Assembly: GCA_947589035.1 (NCBI GenBank) | Contig: CANPYZ010000005.1 | Span: 1-64,000, forward strand | Reading direction: 5' to 3' | Length of the DNA stretch: 64,000 bases | Origin: an uncultured Clostridia bacterium | GTDB lineage: Bacteria > Bacillota > Clostridia > Oscillospirales > Ruminococcaceae | Shown: one piece after another, positions 8,894 to 17,452 of the stretch | Numbering within the stretch: the first letter of the stretch is position 1 | Layout: each line of letters opens with the position of its first letter | Notes under the pieces: generated by a model | The model's input: only the letters and a program-made list of their open reading frames with translations | What the model was told of the DNA's origin: nothing | Database searches by the model: none | Position numbers and translations under genes: made by a program

Positions 8894-8928
8894 TAAAAGC
8901 CTGTAAATGCTACAGGCTTTTATTTTTT
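8894..8928 (+). terminator. terminator of the tRNA operon
   Basis: The stem AAAAGCCTGTA / TACAGGCTTTT is followed by ATTTTTT. Confidence 0.88.
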
Positions 8929-8938
8929 GAATTTAAAA

Positions 8939-8970
8939 TAAAGAGTTCAGCTTTCGGGCTGAACTCTTAA
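8939..8970 (-). terminator. terminator of dapF-dapL
   Basis: An 11-bp stem AAGAGTTCAGC / GCTGAACTCTT with a short loop lies just past the dapL stop. On the minus strand it is followed by TTATTTTAAA. Confidence 0.8.
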
Positions 8971-8975
8971 CTTAA

Positions 8976-10202
8976 TTATTTTTCCAGCATGGAACGGAAA
9001 CGCTGCATGGCTTCTATAGTAGCATCTTTATCACCGAATGCTGTTAATCGGAACCAGTTGACACCATTTTTTCCGAAACCTGCACCGGGAGTACCGACAA
9101 CGGCAATTTCTTCCAGCATTTTGTCAAAGAAACTCCAGCTGTCCATATTATTCGGACACTTAAACCAAATATACGGGGAATTGATACCGCCAGTAAACGG
9201 AATGTGTAATTCCTGCATTGTTTCGGAAATGACACGGGCATTTTCCTGATAGTAGCGAATATTTTCTTTAATTTGCTGTTGTCCTTCCGGAGTGAAAACG
9301 GCTTCTGCGGCACGCTGAACGGGGTAAGAAACGCCGTTGAATTTAGAGCCTTCTCTTCTGTTCCAGAGTTGGGCGAGGCTGACTTCTGTTCCGTCGCTTG
9401 CGGTAGTTTTCAATTCAGAGGGAACGACAGTATAACCGCATCTTACACCAGTAAAGCCGGCAGTTTTAGAAAGGGAACACATTTCAATAGCGACTTCTTT
9501 TGCGCCGTCAATCTGGTAAATACTTCTGGGGAGGTTTTCTTCCTGAATGAATGCTTCATAGGCGGCATCGAATAAAATGACTGCCTGATGTGTTTTAGCG
9601 TAGGCAATCCATTCAGCGAGTTGTTCTTTCGTGTAAACTGCGCCAGTGGGATTATTCGGGGAACAAAGATAGATAATATCAGGGAAAATTTTTTCTCCGT
9701 TGAGGTCGTAACCGTCATTGGAAGGCATAGCGGCGAAACCGTTGGATTCGTCGGAATCGGCGTAAATAAGTTGTCTTCCGTTCATTAAATTAGAATCCAC
9801 GTAAACCGGATAAGCGGGGTCAGTCACAAGAACAATATTGCTGTCATCGAAAATATCTACAAGATTTCCGCAGTCAGATTTTGCGCCGTCATTGATGCGA
9901 ATGTCGGAAGCAGGAATTTCCGCACCGAAACTGTGATAATATTCAGAAACGGCTTCACGGAGAAAGTCATATCCTGCGCCGCTGTCTTCATAGCCTCTGA
10001 ACGTTTCTTTCACGGCAAGTTCATCAGCGGCTTTTTTCATGGCTTCCACAACAACGGGGGCGAGGGGTTGTGTTACGTCGCCAATGCCCATGCGAATAAT
10101 TTTCCGGTCGGGGTGTTTTGCCTGAAAATCTTTAATTTTTTCGGCAATCCGGATAAATAAGTAATTTTTTTCAAGTTTCAAATAATTTTCGTTAATTTTC
10201 AA
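8976..10202 (-). CDS. dapL: LL-diaminopimelate aminotransferase
   Basis: 408 aa, the usual length. It converts tetrahydrodipicolinate to LL-2,6-diaminopimelate in one PLP-dependent step, bypassing the succinylase and acetylase routes. Seen: the fold-type I motifs RMGIGDVTQPLAP, CSPNNPTGAVY, FDAAYEAFI and the PLP lysine in SLSKTAGFTGVRCGY. The start is TTG at 10202 (minus strand), six bases after GAGGTG; the longer GTG start at 10211 lies inside that SD. It follows dapF by about 23 bases in one operon, giving consecutive steps of the lysine and peptidoglycan DAP pathway. Confidence 0.95.
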   Translation of the reverse strand: MKINENYLKLEKNYLFIRIAEKIKDFQAKHPDRKIIRMGIGDVTQPLAPVVVEAMKKAADELAVKETFRGYEDSGAGYDFLREAVSEYYHSFGAEIPASDIRINDGAKSDCGNLVDIFDDSNIVLVTDPAYPVYVDSNLMNGRQLIYADSDESNGFAAMPSNDGYDLNGEKIFPDIIYLCSPNNPTGAVYTKEQLAEWIAYAKTHQAVILFDAAYEAFIQEENLPRSIYQIDGAKEVAIEMCSLSKTAGFTGVRCGYTVVPSELKTTASDGTEVSLAQLWNRREGSKFNGVSYPVQRAAEAVFTPEGQQQIKENIRYYQENARVISETMQELHIPFTGGINSPYIWFKCPNNMDSWSFFDKMLEEIAVVGTPGAGFGKNGVNWFRLTAFGDKDATIEAMQRFRSMLEK

Positions 10203-10225
10203 AATAATCACCTCATAAAATGATT

Positions 10226-11065
10226 TTAAAGCATAATTTCTCCATCAAAAACATGAGTAGCTGAACCAGTCATGAAGACAGTACCATTTTTCTGATAGAT
10301 AATTTGCAAGTCACCGCCGGAAAGTTTCACGGTAATTGGTTCATCATAGGCACAATAGCCATTCAGCACGGAAGCCACAGCTGCTGCACAAGCACCAGTT
10401 CCACAAGCCATTGTTTCACCGCTGCCCCGTTCCCAGACACGCATTTTCAGCGTTTTTGAATTTAACACGTTAATAAATTCTGTATTTACACGGGAAGGAA
10501 ATAATGGATGATTTTCAAAGAAAGAACCGATTTTATCCAGTTCCAGAAAGTCAACATCTTCCTGCATGAACGTCACGCAATGGGGATTTCCCATAGAAAC
10601 AGCCGTCACAGCATAAGACTGATGATTGACAATAATAGACTGCCCGATGAACGTTTCACCGTCGGCAAGCATAGGAATATCTTTCGGGTTAAGAATTGCC
10701 TTTCCCATATTGACTGTTGCGCCGGAAGCGATACCGTTTTGAATTTGCAATTGAATTGTTTTCACTCCGGAATTTGTTTCCACGGAAATTTCCGGTTTCC
10801 GGACAATGGCATGGTCATAAACGTATTTTGCCACGCAGCGAATACCATTTCCGCACATCATCGCTTCTGAACCGTCCGCATTAAAAATTCTCATTCGGCA
10901 GTCTGCACAATCTGACGGCAAAATTAAAATTAACCCGTCTGCACCAATACCCTTACGGCGGTCACTAAGCTGAACGGAAAGTTTTTCCGGATTGTCAACA
11001 TGTTCCTGAAAACAGTTGACGTAAATATAATCATTGCCGATACCATGCATTTTTGAAAATTTCAT
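10226..11065 (-). CDS. dapF: diaminopimelate epimerase
   Basis: 279 aa, full length. It epimerises LL-DAP to meso-DAP, the form used for lysine synthesis and for cross-linking the cell wall. Both catalytic cysteines are visible: MMCGNGIRCVAKY in the N-terminal half and ETMACGTGACAAAV in the C-terminal half. The start MKFSKMHGIGNDYIYV is typical, with AAAGGAG upstream. It is the first gene of the dapF-dapL operon, so the product of DapL is used by the enzyme encoded beside it. Confidence 0.97.
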   Translation of the reverse strand: MKFSKMHGIGNDYIYVNCFQEHVDNPEKLSVQLSDRRKGIGADGLILILPSDCADCRMRIFNADGSEAMMCGNGIRCVAKYVYDHAIVRKPEISVETNSGVKTIQLQIQNGIASGATVNMGKAILNPKDIPMLADGETFIGQSIIVNHQSYAVTAVSMGNPHCVTFMQEDVDFLELDKIGSFFENHPLFPSRVNTEFINVLNSKTLKMRVWERGSGETMACGTGACAAAVASVLNGYCAYDEPITVKLSGGDLQIIYQKNGTVFMTGSATHVFDGEIML

Positions 11066-11105
11066 GAAAAAAACTCCTTTCCGGTGAATGATACCTTGCT
11101 ATTTT

Positions 11106-11134
11106 ATGATAACACAATCTGAAAAAAATTGCAA
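11106..11134 (-). promoter_or_regulatory. promoter of dapF-dapL
   Basis: Read on the minus strand: TTGCAA, a 17-base spacer, TATCAT. Confidence 0.65.
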
Positions 11135-11172
11135 GCATTTTTGAAAAAATTTTTTCCGAACAGAAAAATTTC

Positions 11173-11201
11173 TTGCAATTTATGCAAAAGTGTGCTACAA
11201 T
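11173..11201 (+). promoter_or_regulatory. promoter of the M16-lgt-folD operon
   Basis: TTGCAA, a 17-base spacer and TACAAT, with an extended TG. Transcription should start near 11208, which excludes the ATG at 11207 as a start codon. Confidence 0.75.
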
Positions 11202-11236
11202 AAGAGATGAAGTTTATTTTTGAAGGGTGGACTGAC

Positions 11237-12499
11237 ATGGAAGAGAATACACATGTTTTAGCAGAAGGCGTTGAACTGGTTAGTATGACCGAACCGAAAT
11301 TCAAAACAACGAATATTTCGGTAATGATGTTAATGCCCTGTGAGCCGGAAAAATTTGCAGCGTGGGGGCTATTGCCGAATCTATTATTAAATTCATGCAG
11401 GAAATATCCGAGTATGGCGAAAATGACGGAACGAATGCAGGAATTATACGGGGCGTATTTAGACAGCAGCGTTTCCTTAATAGGGGATATGTGGCAAATG
11501 CAAATTCGAATCAATATGATTGGCGATGCGTATGCTTTAGCAGGGGAGAAGCTGAAAGAAGCCGCAGCGGAATTATTACTGGAATGCATACTGCACCCGA
11601 ATCTTGACGGAGAACGGGCATTTTCAGCGGAAGCGTTCCGAATGGAACAAAAAGAATTATTAGACGTAATTGAAAGTGAAATCAATGACAAGCGTTCCTA
11701 TGCGGTCAAACGGGCGAAAAGAACAATATTCAGAGGAGAACCGAACGCAAACCCGTTATACGGCACGAAAGAAGAAGTGCTTGCCTTAACTCCTGAAACA
11801 GTTTATGCGGTGTATGAGGAAATTTTGCAGAAAGCGCAAATTTTAATTTATTACGTCGGGGCAGAACAAGCGGAAGAACTGCCGGAAATTTTCCGGAAAG
11901 CCTTTCTGCCGAGAAAAACTGTAGAAATTTGCACAAATTCGCCGAGTAAATGCAAACCGGAACCGGAAATTGTTACAGAAACAATGGAAGTCAATCAGTG
12001 TCAGCTTGTTATGGCGTTTAAAGCGGACGGAATGCAAAGTACTGAAGCAATGCGTATGTGCAGTATGATGTTCGGGGGCGCACCGTTTTCATTATTATTT
12101 ATGAATGTGCGGGAAAAAATGAGTTTATGTTATTATTGTTCGAGTAGTATTGTTTATGAAAAGCATACTATGTTAGTGACTTGCGGAGTTTCACAGGAAA
12201 ACGTGGAAAAAGCCCGTCAGGCAATTGAAGAACAATTACGAGTGCTACAGAACGGAGAGTTTGAAGAAAAACTGTTAGCAGATGCACAGCGTTATTTTAT
12301 CAATGCGCTGAAATTAACAGGGGATACGCCTTCTTCCTGCATAGTGGAAGCATTCGAACGGCGAATCCGTCCGGACCATGCAGATGTACAGGAACAAATT
12401 CAGTTATTTTCCCGTTTGACGAAAGAAGAAATCATTCAGACGGCGAAAGCATTTCAATTAGACAGTGTATATATTCTGAATCAGAAAGGAGAATCCTGA
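11237..12499 (+). CDS. M16-family protein, YfmF type (non-catalytic partner)
   Basis: 420 aa. The start is ATG at 11237 with GAAGGGTGG upstream; an earlier ATG at 11207 sits at the predicted transcription start. It has an M16 (insulinase-like) fold: the C-terminal half carries PFSLLFMNVREKMSLCYYCSS, the Arg/Tyr segment that binds substrate in this family. The zinc motif HxxEH is absent, as in the YfmF member of Firmicute YfmF/YfmH pairs, which are annotated as associated with the 5-aminopentanol modification of EF-P. The catalytic partner follows after one base. It probably forms a heterodimeric peptidase with that partner. The substrate is not established by this sequence. Confidence 0.85.
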   Translation: MEENTHVLAEGVELVSMTEPKFKTTNISVMMLMPCEPEKFAAWGLLPNLLLNSCRKYPSMAKMTERMQELYGAYLDSSVSLIGDMWQMQIRINMIGDAYALAGEKLKEAAAELLLECILHPNLDGERAFSAEAFRMEQKELLDVIESEINDKRSYAVKRAKRTIFRGEPNANPLYGTKEEVLALTPETVYAVYEEILQKAQILIYYVGAEQAEELPEIFRKAFLPRKTVEICTNSPSKCKPEPEIVTETMEVNQCQLVMAFKADGMQSTEAMRMCSMMFGGAPFSLLFMNVREKMSLCYYCSSSIVYEKHTMLVTCGVSQENVEKARQAIEEQLRVLQNGEFEEKLLADAQRYFINALKLTGDTPSSCIVEAFERRIRPDHADVQEQIQLFSRLTKEEIIQTAKAFQLDSVYILNQKGES

Positions 12500-12500
12500 C

Positions 12501-13799
12501 ATGAAGCAAAGAGAACAGGAATTGATTACTTCTTCCAGAGGCGGACAAAGCTGTCTGCATGTCAAGCATGAAACGGGCTTGAATATTTATATTATGGAAA
12601 TGCCAGATTTTCACACAGCGTACGCCTTATTCGGGACGAAATACGGTTCAGTGAACACAATGTTCCGGTTAGATGGTGAAAAAGATTTTGCTAAAGTGCC
12701 GGAAGGGATTGCGCATTTTCTGGAGCATAAATTATTTGAAAATGAAGATACCGGAGCATTTGAACAATATGCGAAAACAGGAGCAATTGCGAATGCATAT
12801 ACTTCTTTTGACAGAACAGCATATTTATTCATGTGTTCGGAAAATTTTAATCCGTCATTGGAAATTCTGCTGAATTTTGTCCGTCACCCGTATTTCACGC
12901 AGGAAACCGTGGATAAAGAGCAGGGCATTATTGCGCAGGAAATACAAATGAATGAAGATGAACCGAGCTGGAAATTATTTTTCAATTCACTGAAATGCAT
13001 GTATCATGCGCATCCGGTAAGAATCGGCATAGCCGGAACAATAGAAAGTATTCGGAAAATTGATGCAGAATTATTATACAGGTGTTATCATACGTTTTAT
13101 AATCTGCATAACATGACACTTTGCATAGCTGGAAATGTTCATGCAGAAGAAATTTTAGCAATCTGTGATAAATTGCTTGTTCCTGATGAAAATCATCATC
13201 TTGAAGAAATTTATCCTTCTGAACCGTATGAAGTATTACAGCATGAAATTTTTGACGTTGCGCCGGTAGGCGTGCCGATGTTCAGCATAGATTTCAAACT
13301 TAAACCGAAAAGCGGAGAAGAGCAATTAAAAGCGAATTTACTTGCTGAATTGGTTATGGATACGTTATTCAGTGCGAATACGGAAATTTACCAACGAATG
13401 CTGAAAGAAAATTTAATCAATTTTGAATTTGGGGCAGATGCGCCATTTTCGGGAAATGGTTATTTTTCGATTGGTGTCGGCGGAGAATCTCGAAATCCCC
13501 GTGAAGTGAGAAAAAGAATTTTTTCAGAAATTGAACGGGCGAAACAAGAAGGATTCAGTCAGGAAAGTTTTGAACGCTTAAGAAAATCGAAATATGGTGC
13601 GTTAATTCGTTCAATGAACAGTGTGGAAGCGAACGCTTCCATGATGTTAGATGCGTATATGTCCGGAGTAAAGCCATTTTCTAAAATTTCAGCATTAGCA
13701 GAAATGACGTATGAACAGGCATGGCAATTTCTGCGTGAAGAAATTGATACGGAAAATGCAGTATTATCCGTCATTCATGCACAGGGGGAAATTTTATGA
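12501..13799 (+). CDS. M16-family metallopeptidase, YfmH type
   Basis: 432 aa. The zinc motif HxxEH is intact in GIAHFLEHKLFE (about residues 70-81), with the distal Glu ligand in QGIIAQEIQMNEDEPSW, so this is the catalytic member of the M16 pair. GAFEQYAKTGAIANAYTS and the C-terminal domain are normal for the family. SD AAAGGAG lies upstream. It starts one base after the YfmF-type gene and overlaps lgt by 4 bases, so all three are co-translated. No signal peptide, so cytosolic. Confidence 0.9.
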   Translation: MKQREQELITSSRGGQSCLHVKHETGLNIYIMEMPDFHTAYALFGTKYGSVNTMFRLDGEKDFAKVPEGIAHFLEHKLFENEDTGAFEQYAKTGAIANAYTSFDRTAYLFMCSENFNPSLEILLNFVRHPYFTQETVDKEQGIIAQEIQMNEDEPSWKLFFNSLKCMYHAHPVRIGIAGTIESIRKIDAELLYRCYHTFYNLHNMTLCIAGNVHAEEILAICDKLLVPDENHHLEEIYPSEPYEVLQHEIFDVAPVGVPMFSIDFKLKPKSGEEQLKANLLAELVMDTLFSANTEIYQRMLKENLINFEFGADAPFSGNGYFSIGVGGESRNPREVRKRIFSEIERAKQEGFSQESFERLRKSKYGALIRSMNSVEANASMMLDAYMSGVKPFSKISALAEMTYEQAWQFLREEIDTENAVLSVIHAQGEIL

Positions 13800-14764
13800 C
13801 CAGTGTTTCAGAACTTGGTTATGACCAATTGGATTATAATGAAATTGTTTTTCCGCATTTAGGAATTGATTTTCATGTGAATCCGACAGCATTCACGCTG
13901 TTTGGGTTAGATATTCAATGGTACGGGCTAATTATTACAACAGGGTTAATTTTAGCATTATTGTTCGGATTACGGAACATGAAACGAGTTGGCATTGACC
14001 CCGACAGGGCGACAGACGGAATTATTGGCGGAATTATTGGCGGAATTATCGGCGCAAGGGCGTATTATGTCATATTCAACTGGAGCGAATACGCCGGAAA
14101 TTGGAAATCAATTTTCAATACCCGTGAAGGCGGTTTAGCGATTTACGGCGGCGTAATCGGTGCATTTTTAGTAGGGGGAATTGTCTGCAAAATCCGGAAA
14201 GTAAAATTATTACCTATGACGGATATTTGTGCAACAGGTTTTTTATTAGGTCAAGGAATTGGCAGATGGGGGAATTTTACTAATCAGGAAGCATTCGGAG
14301 CAAATACGAATCAAATTTTTGGCATGACGGGCGGAAGAATCCAGCAATGGATTTCGGCAAATTATCCGGAAGACGTATTAAATCCGAATTATCCGGTTCA
14401 TCCGTGTTTTCTTTATGAATCAGTATGGTGCTTGACAGGGTTTGTGATTTTAGCAATTGTGCTGAAAAAATATCGGAAATTTGACGGTGAAAATCTTCTG
14501 TTATATCTTGTGTGGTACGGAACAGGAAGATTTATTATTGAAGGATTGCGGACGGATAGTTTAATGATTGGCACATTGAGAGTATCACAGGTATTAGCGG
14601 CAGTATGCGCCGTAACGGGTATGATTTTACTAATTGTGATGTTTTCCAGAGTGAAACGAATGGGAAATGATTATAAATTATACTGTGAAACGGAAGAATC
14701 GCAGTTACTGCTTAAATCAACAGAAAAAGAAAGTGAGGTCACTAATCATGGCAACAATAATTGA
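13796..14764 (+). CDS. lgt: prolipoprotein diacylglyceryl transferase
   Basis: 322 aa, a polytopic membrane protein with about seven helices. It transfers diacylglycerol from phosphatidylglycerol to the lipobox Cys of prolipoproteins, the first step of lipoprotein maturation, and would act on the lipoprotein encoded at 848-1732. Seen: the Lgt signature [13 protein letters not shown], the upstream [14 protein letters not shown] segment with the conserved catalytic region, and the late [12 protein letters not shown]. The C-terminal tail of ~35 residues is hydrophilic. ATGA overlap with the preceding gene; the end overlaps folD by 17 bases. Confidence 0.96.
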   Translation: MTSVSELGYDQLDYNEIVFPHLGIDFHVNPTAFTLFGLDIQWYGLIITTGLILALLFGLRNMKRVGIDPDRATDGIIGGIIGGIIGARAYYVIFNWSEYAGNWKSIFNTREGGLAIYGGVIGAFLVGGIVCKIRKVKLLPMTDICATGFLLGQGIGRWGNFTNQEAFGANTNQIFGMTGGRIQQWISANYPEDVLNPNYPVHPCFLYESVWCLTGFVILAIVLKKYRKFDGENLLLYLVWYGTGRFIIEGLRTDSLMIGTLRVSQVLAAVCAVTGMILLIVMFSRVKRMGNDYKLYCETEESQLLLKSTEKESEVTNHGNNN

Positions 14765-15605
14765 CGGGAAAAAAGTTTCCGCTGAAGTGAAAGAACAAGT
14801 TCGGCAGGAAACAGAAACGCTTGTGACGAAATACGGGAAAAAACCAGGTCTTGCTGTGGTAATTGTCGGAAATGACCCGGCATCAAGAATTTACGTGAAT
14901 AATAAAAAAAAGGCATGTGAAACGGTTGGTTTCCAGTCATTTGAATATGCCTTGTCGGAAGAAACGACACAGGAAGAATTGCTTGAACTGGTGCAGACAC
15001 TGAATGCAGATGAAAAAGTGAATGGCATTCTTGTTCAGTTGCCCGTACCTAAACAAATTAATGATAAAGCAATTATCAATGCAATATCACCGGAAAAAGA
15101 TGTTGATGCTTTTCATCCGGAAAATGTCGGCAGAATTATGATTGGCGAATATTCTTTTTTGCCGTGTACGCCGGCGGGAATAATGGAATTGATTGATTCA
15201 ACGGGAATAGACGTTTCCGGAAAGAAATGTGTAGTTATTGGCAGGAGCAATATTGTTGGAAAACCGATGGCAATGTTATTATTACACCGGAGCGGAACGG
15301 TGACAATTTGCCATAGCAAAACGGAAAACCTTGCAAAAATCACCAAAGAAGCGGATATTTTGGTTGCAGCCGTCGGGAAAGCGAATTTCGTTACAGGTGA
15401 CATGATTAAAAAAGGGGCAGTTGTGATTGATGTTGGTATGAACCGACTGGAAAACGGAAAACTTTGCGGAGATGTCAATTTTGATGAAGCGAAAGAAAAA
15501 GCCGCATATTTGACACCAGTTCCAGGAGGGGTAGGACCAATGACAATTTCCATGTTAATGAAAAACACATTGACAGCGTTTAAATTACAGAATCATATTT
15601 TTTAA
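14748..15605 (+). CDS. folD: bifunctional methylenetetrahydrofolate dehydrogenase/cyclohydrolase
   Basis: 285 aa. It interconverts 5,10-methylene-, 5,10-methenyl- and 10-formyl-THF with NADP. Seen: [10 protein letters not shown] with the catalytic Lys, the folate-site VQLPVP, the Rossmann segment [14 protein letters not shown], and [14 protein letters not shown] near the C-terminus. The start [14 protein letters not shown] at 14748 has GTGAGG upstream; the longer frame from 14667 lies within lgt and has no SD. It ends the operon before a strong bidirectional terminator. Together with thyX and the 5-FTHF cyclo-ligase downstream, this region is rich in one-carbon genes. Confidence 0.96.
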   Translation: MATIIDGKKVSAEVKEQVRQETETLVTKYGKKPGLAVVIVGNDPASRIYVNNKKKACETVGFQSFEYALSEETTQEELLELVQTLNADEKVNGILVQLPVPKQINDKAIINAISPEKDVDAFHPENVGRIMIGEYSFLPCTPAGIMELIDSTGIDVSGKKCVVIGRSNIVGKPMAMLLLHRSGTVTICHSKTENLAKITKEADILVAAVGKANFVTGDMIKKGAVVIDVGMNRLENGKLCGDVNFDEAKEKAAYLTPVPGGVGPMTISMLMKNTLTAFKLQNHIF

Positions 15606-15624
15606 TGTAATTATAAAAATTACA

Positions 15625-15660
15625 AAAAAGAAGTACACTGAAATGTACTTCTTTTTATTT
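15625..15660. terminator. bidirectional terminator between folD and the beta-CASP gene
   Basis: The stem AAAAAGAAGTACA / TGTACTTCTTTTT has A and T tracts on both sides, so it can serve both converging transcripts. Confidence 0.85.
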
Positions 15661-15694
15661 TAGAAATTAGTTATTTGAAACTGGAAATCAATGA

Positions 15695-17290
15695 TTATTT
15701 TTCAAATTTGTTGCAAATTTCGTTAATCTGGTCAGTTAAACGGGCTAAGTCTTTATTTGTCCTGCCGGAACTGCGTTTAATTAAGCTGGTCAGGCGTTCG
15801 AGGGCAGCAAGCAGACGATGATAAACCGTGTTAGCTTTTGTACTTCCTTTAGGTCTGGAAGTTGGTTTCGGAACGGCTTCTACAATAAATTCGTCGGAAA
15901 TGGGGTCAAATTCCGTGCCGCTGTAAGGCGCATAAGCCATTAATTTCAAATCATTCTGCAAATGCGTGACGAAATGGTCTGCAACGGAACTTTCCCCATG
16001 AATGACGAATACCCGTTTCGGGTTGTGAATGTGGGAAATCCATGTTGTTAGTCCGTCAACATCTGCATGACCGCTAATTCCAGGGAGTTGTTTAATTTCA
16101 GCGGCAACCTGAACGCTTTCCCCGAAAAGATTTACAGAAGTTGCGCCTTCAACAAGGGAACGCCCTAACGTTCCGTATGCCTGATAACCAACGAATAAAA
16201 TAGTATTCTGTGGTTGCCAGAGATTATGTTTCAAATGGTGTTTAATTCTTCCGGCTTCACACATACCGGAAGCGGAAATAATAATTTTCCGGCGTTTGTC
16301 GAAATTGATTGCACGGGATTCTTCCGGCGTTGTGGCAAGAATTAAATCCGGAAAAGATAAGGGGTTGATTCCAGCTTTCACATAGCTGAGAGCCTCTTCA
16401 TCATAACAGCTGTCTTGATTACGAATAAAAATGCTTGTTGCTTCAATGGCAAGCGGGCTATCCATGAATACAGGGAAATCAGGATAATTTTTAATGAGTT
16501 TCTGTTCTTTAATTTGCCGGAGGAAATATAATAATTCCTGTGTTCTTCCGACAGCGAAAGAAGGAATAATAACACTTCCGCCCCGGTCGAATGTTTCCTG
16601 AATAACCTGAGCAAAAGCGGAAACATAATCTTTCGGGCGTTGGTGACGGCGGTCACCGTAAGTAGATTCCATGATAACATAATCAGCATCTTCAATATAT
16701 TGCGGGTCACGGATTAACGGCTGATTTAAATTTCCAATATCACCGGAGAAAACTAATTTTCTGGTTTCTTCTTGTTCCGTTGCCCAAATTTCAATACTTG
16801 CTGAACCGAGTAAATGACCGGCATCAATGAAACGGACTTCCACGCCATCACAAAGGGAAAATTTTTCTTCATAGCGGTGAGGGCGGAGTTGGGAAATTGC
16901 GCCGATAGCATCTTCCATTGTGTAAAGAGGAACATAAGGTTCTTCGCCTTTTCGTTCAGCCTTGCGATTACGCCATTGTGCTTCAAATTCTTGAATATGC
17001 GCACTGTCACGGAGCATAATGCTGCAAAGAGAAACAGTTGTTTCCGTGGTATGAATTTCGCCATGAAATCCGCCTGCATACAGTAAAGGCAGTAAACCGG
17101 AATGGTCGATATGTGCATGAGTTAATAAAACATAGTCAATTCTTGCCGGAGAGCAAGGAATTTGAGCATTTTCATAAACATCATGCCCTTGTTCCATACC
17201 GAAATCAACCAAAATTCTGAAATTATTCAATTCAAGGTAAGTACAGCTTCCGGTGACTTCATGGGCAGCACCGATAAATTGCATTCTCAT
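15695..17290 (-). CDS. beta-CASP metallo-beta-lactamase RNA nuclease
   Basis: 531 aa. Metal site: THAHIDHSG in the N-terminal lactamase domain and GDIGNLNQ. Beta-CASP motifs: STYGDRRH, SASGMCEAGRIKHHL (which closes the active site) and SGHADVDGLTTWI ... VFVIHGE near residue 450, which together define the RNA-specificity group related to CPSF73 and archaeal aCPSF. RNA endo- or exonuclease activity is expected; the substrate is unknown. It is not RNase J, whose layout differs. The basic ~70-residue tail (from about 463) may bind RNA. The start MRMQFIGAAHEVTGS at 17290 has AAGGGGG upstream; a 19-residue longer frame is not favoured. Confidence 0.88.
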   Translation of the reverse strand: MRMQFIGAAHEVTGSCTYLELNNFRILVDFGMEQGHDVYENAQIPCSPARIDYVLLTHAHIDHSGLLPLLYAGGFHGEIHTTETTVSLCSIMLRDSAHIQEFEAQWRNRKAERKGEEPYVPLYTMEDAIGAISQLRPHRYEEKFSLCDGVEVRFIDAGHLLGSASIEIWATEQEETRKLVFSGDIGNLNQPLIRDPQYIEDADYVIMESTYGDRRHQRPKDYVSAFAQVIQETFDRGGSVIIPSFAVGRTQELLYFLRQIKEQKLIKNYPDFPVFMDSPLAIEATSIFIRNQDSCYDEEALSYVKAGINPLSFPDLILATTPEESRAINFDKRRKIIISASGMCEAGRIKHHLKHNLWQPQNTILFVGYQAYGTLGRSLVEGATSVNLFGESVQVAAEIKQLPGISGHADVDGLTTWISHIHNPKRVFVIHGESSVADHFVTHLQNDLKLMAYAPYSGTEFDPISDEFIVEAVPKPTSRPKGSTKANTVYHRLLAALERLTSLIKRSSGRTNKDLARLTDQINEICNKFEK

Positions 17291-17384
17291 AGAGAGACCC
17301 CCTTTGGATATTTTTATTATTATACCACAAATTTCAAAAAAAATCAATAGTTTTTAGGAAAAATATACAAAAAATATTTTTCTG

Positions 17385-17413
17385 TTTACAAATGCCTGAA
17401 AATGTGGTATGAT
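17385..17413 (+). promoter_or_regulatory. promoter of pcrA
   Basis: TTTACA, a 17-base spacer, TATGAT, with TG one base upstream of the -10. Confidence 0.7.
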
Positions 17414-17452
17414 TAGAGTAAGTGCTTTTCAATGAAAGAAAGGGGAAATTTG

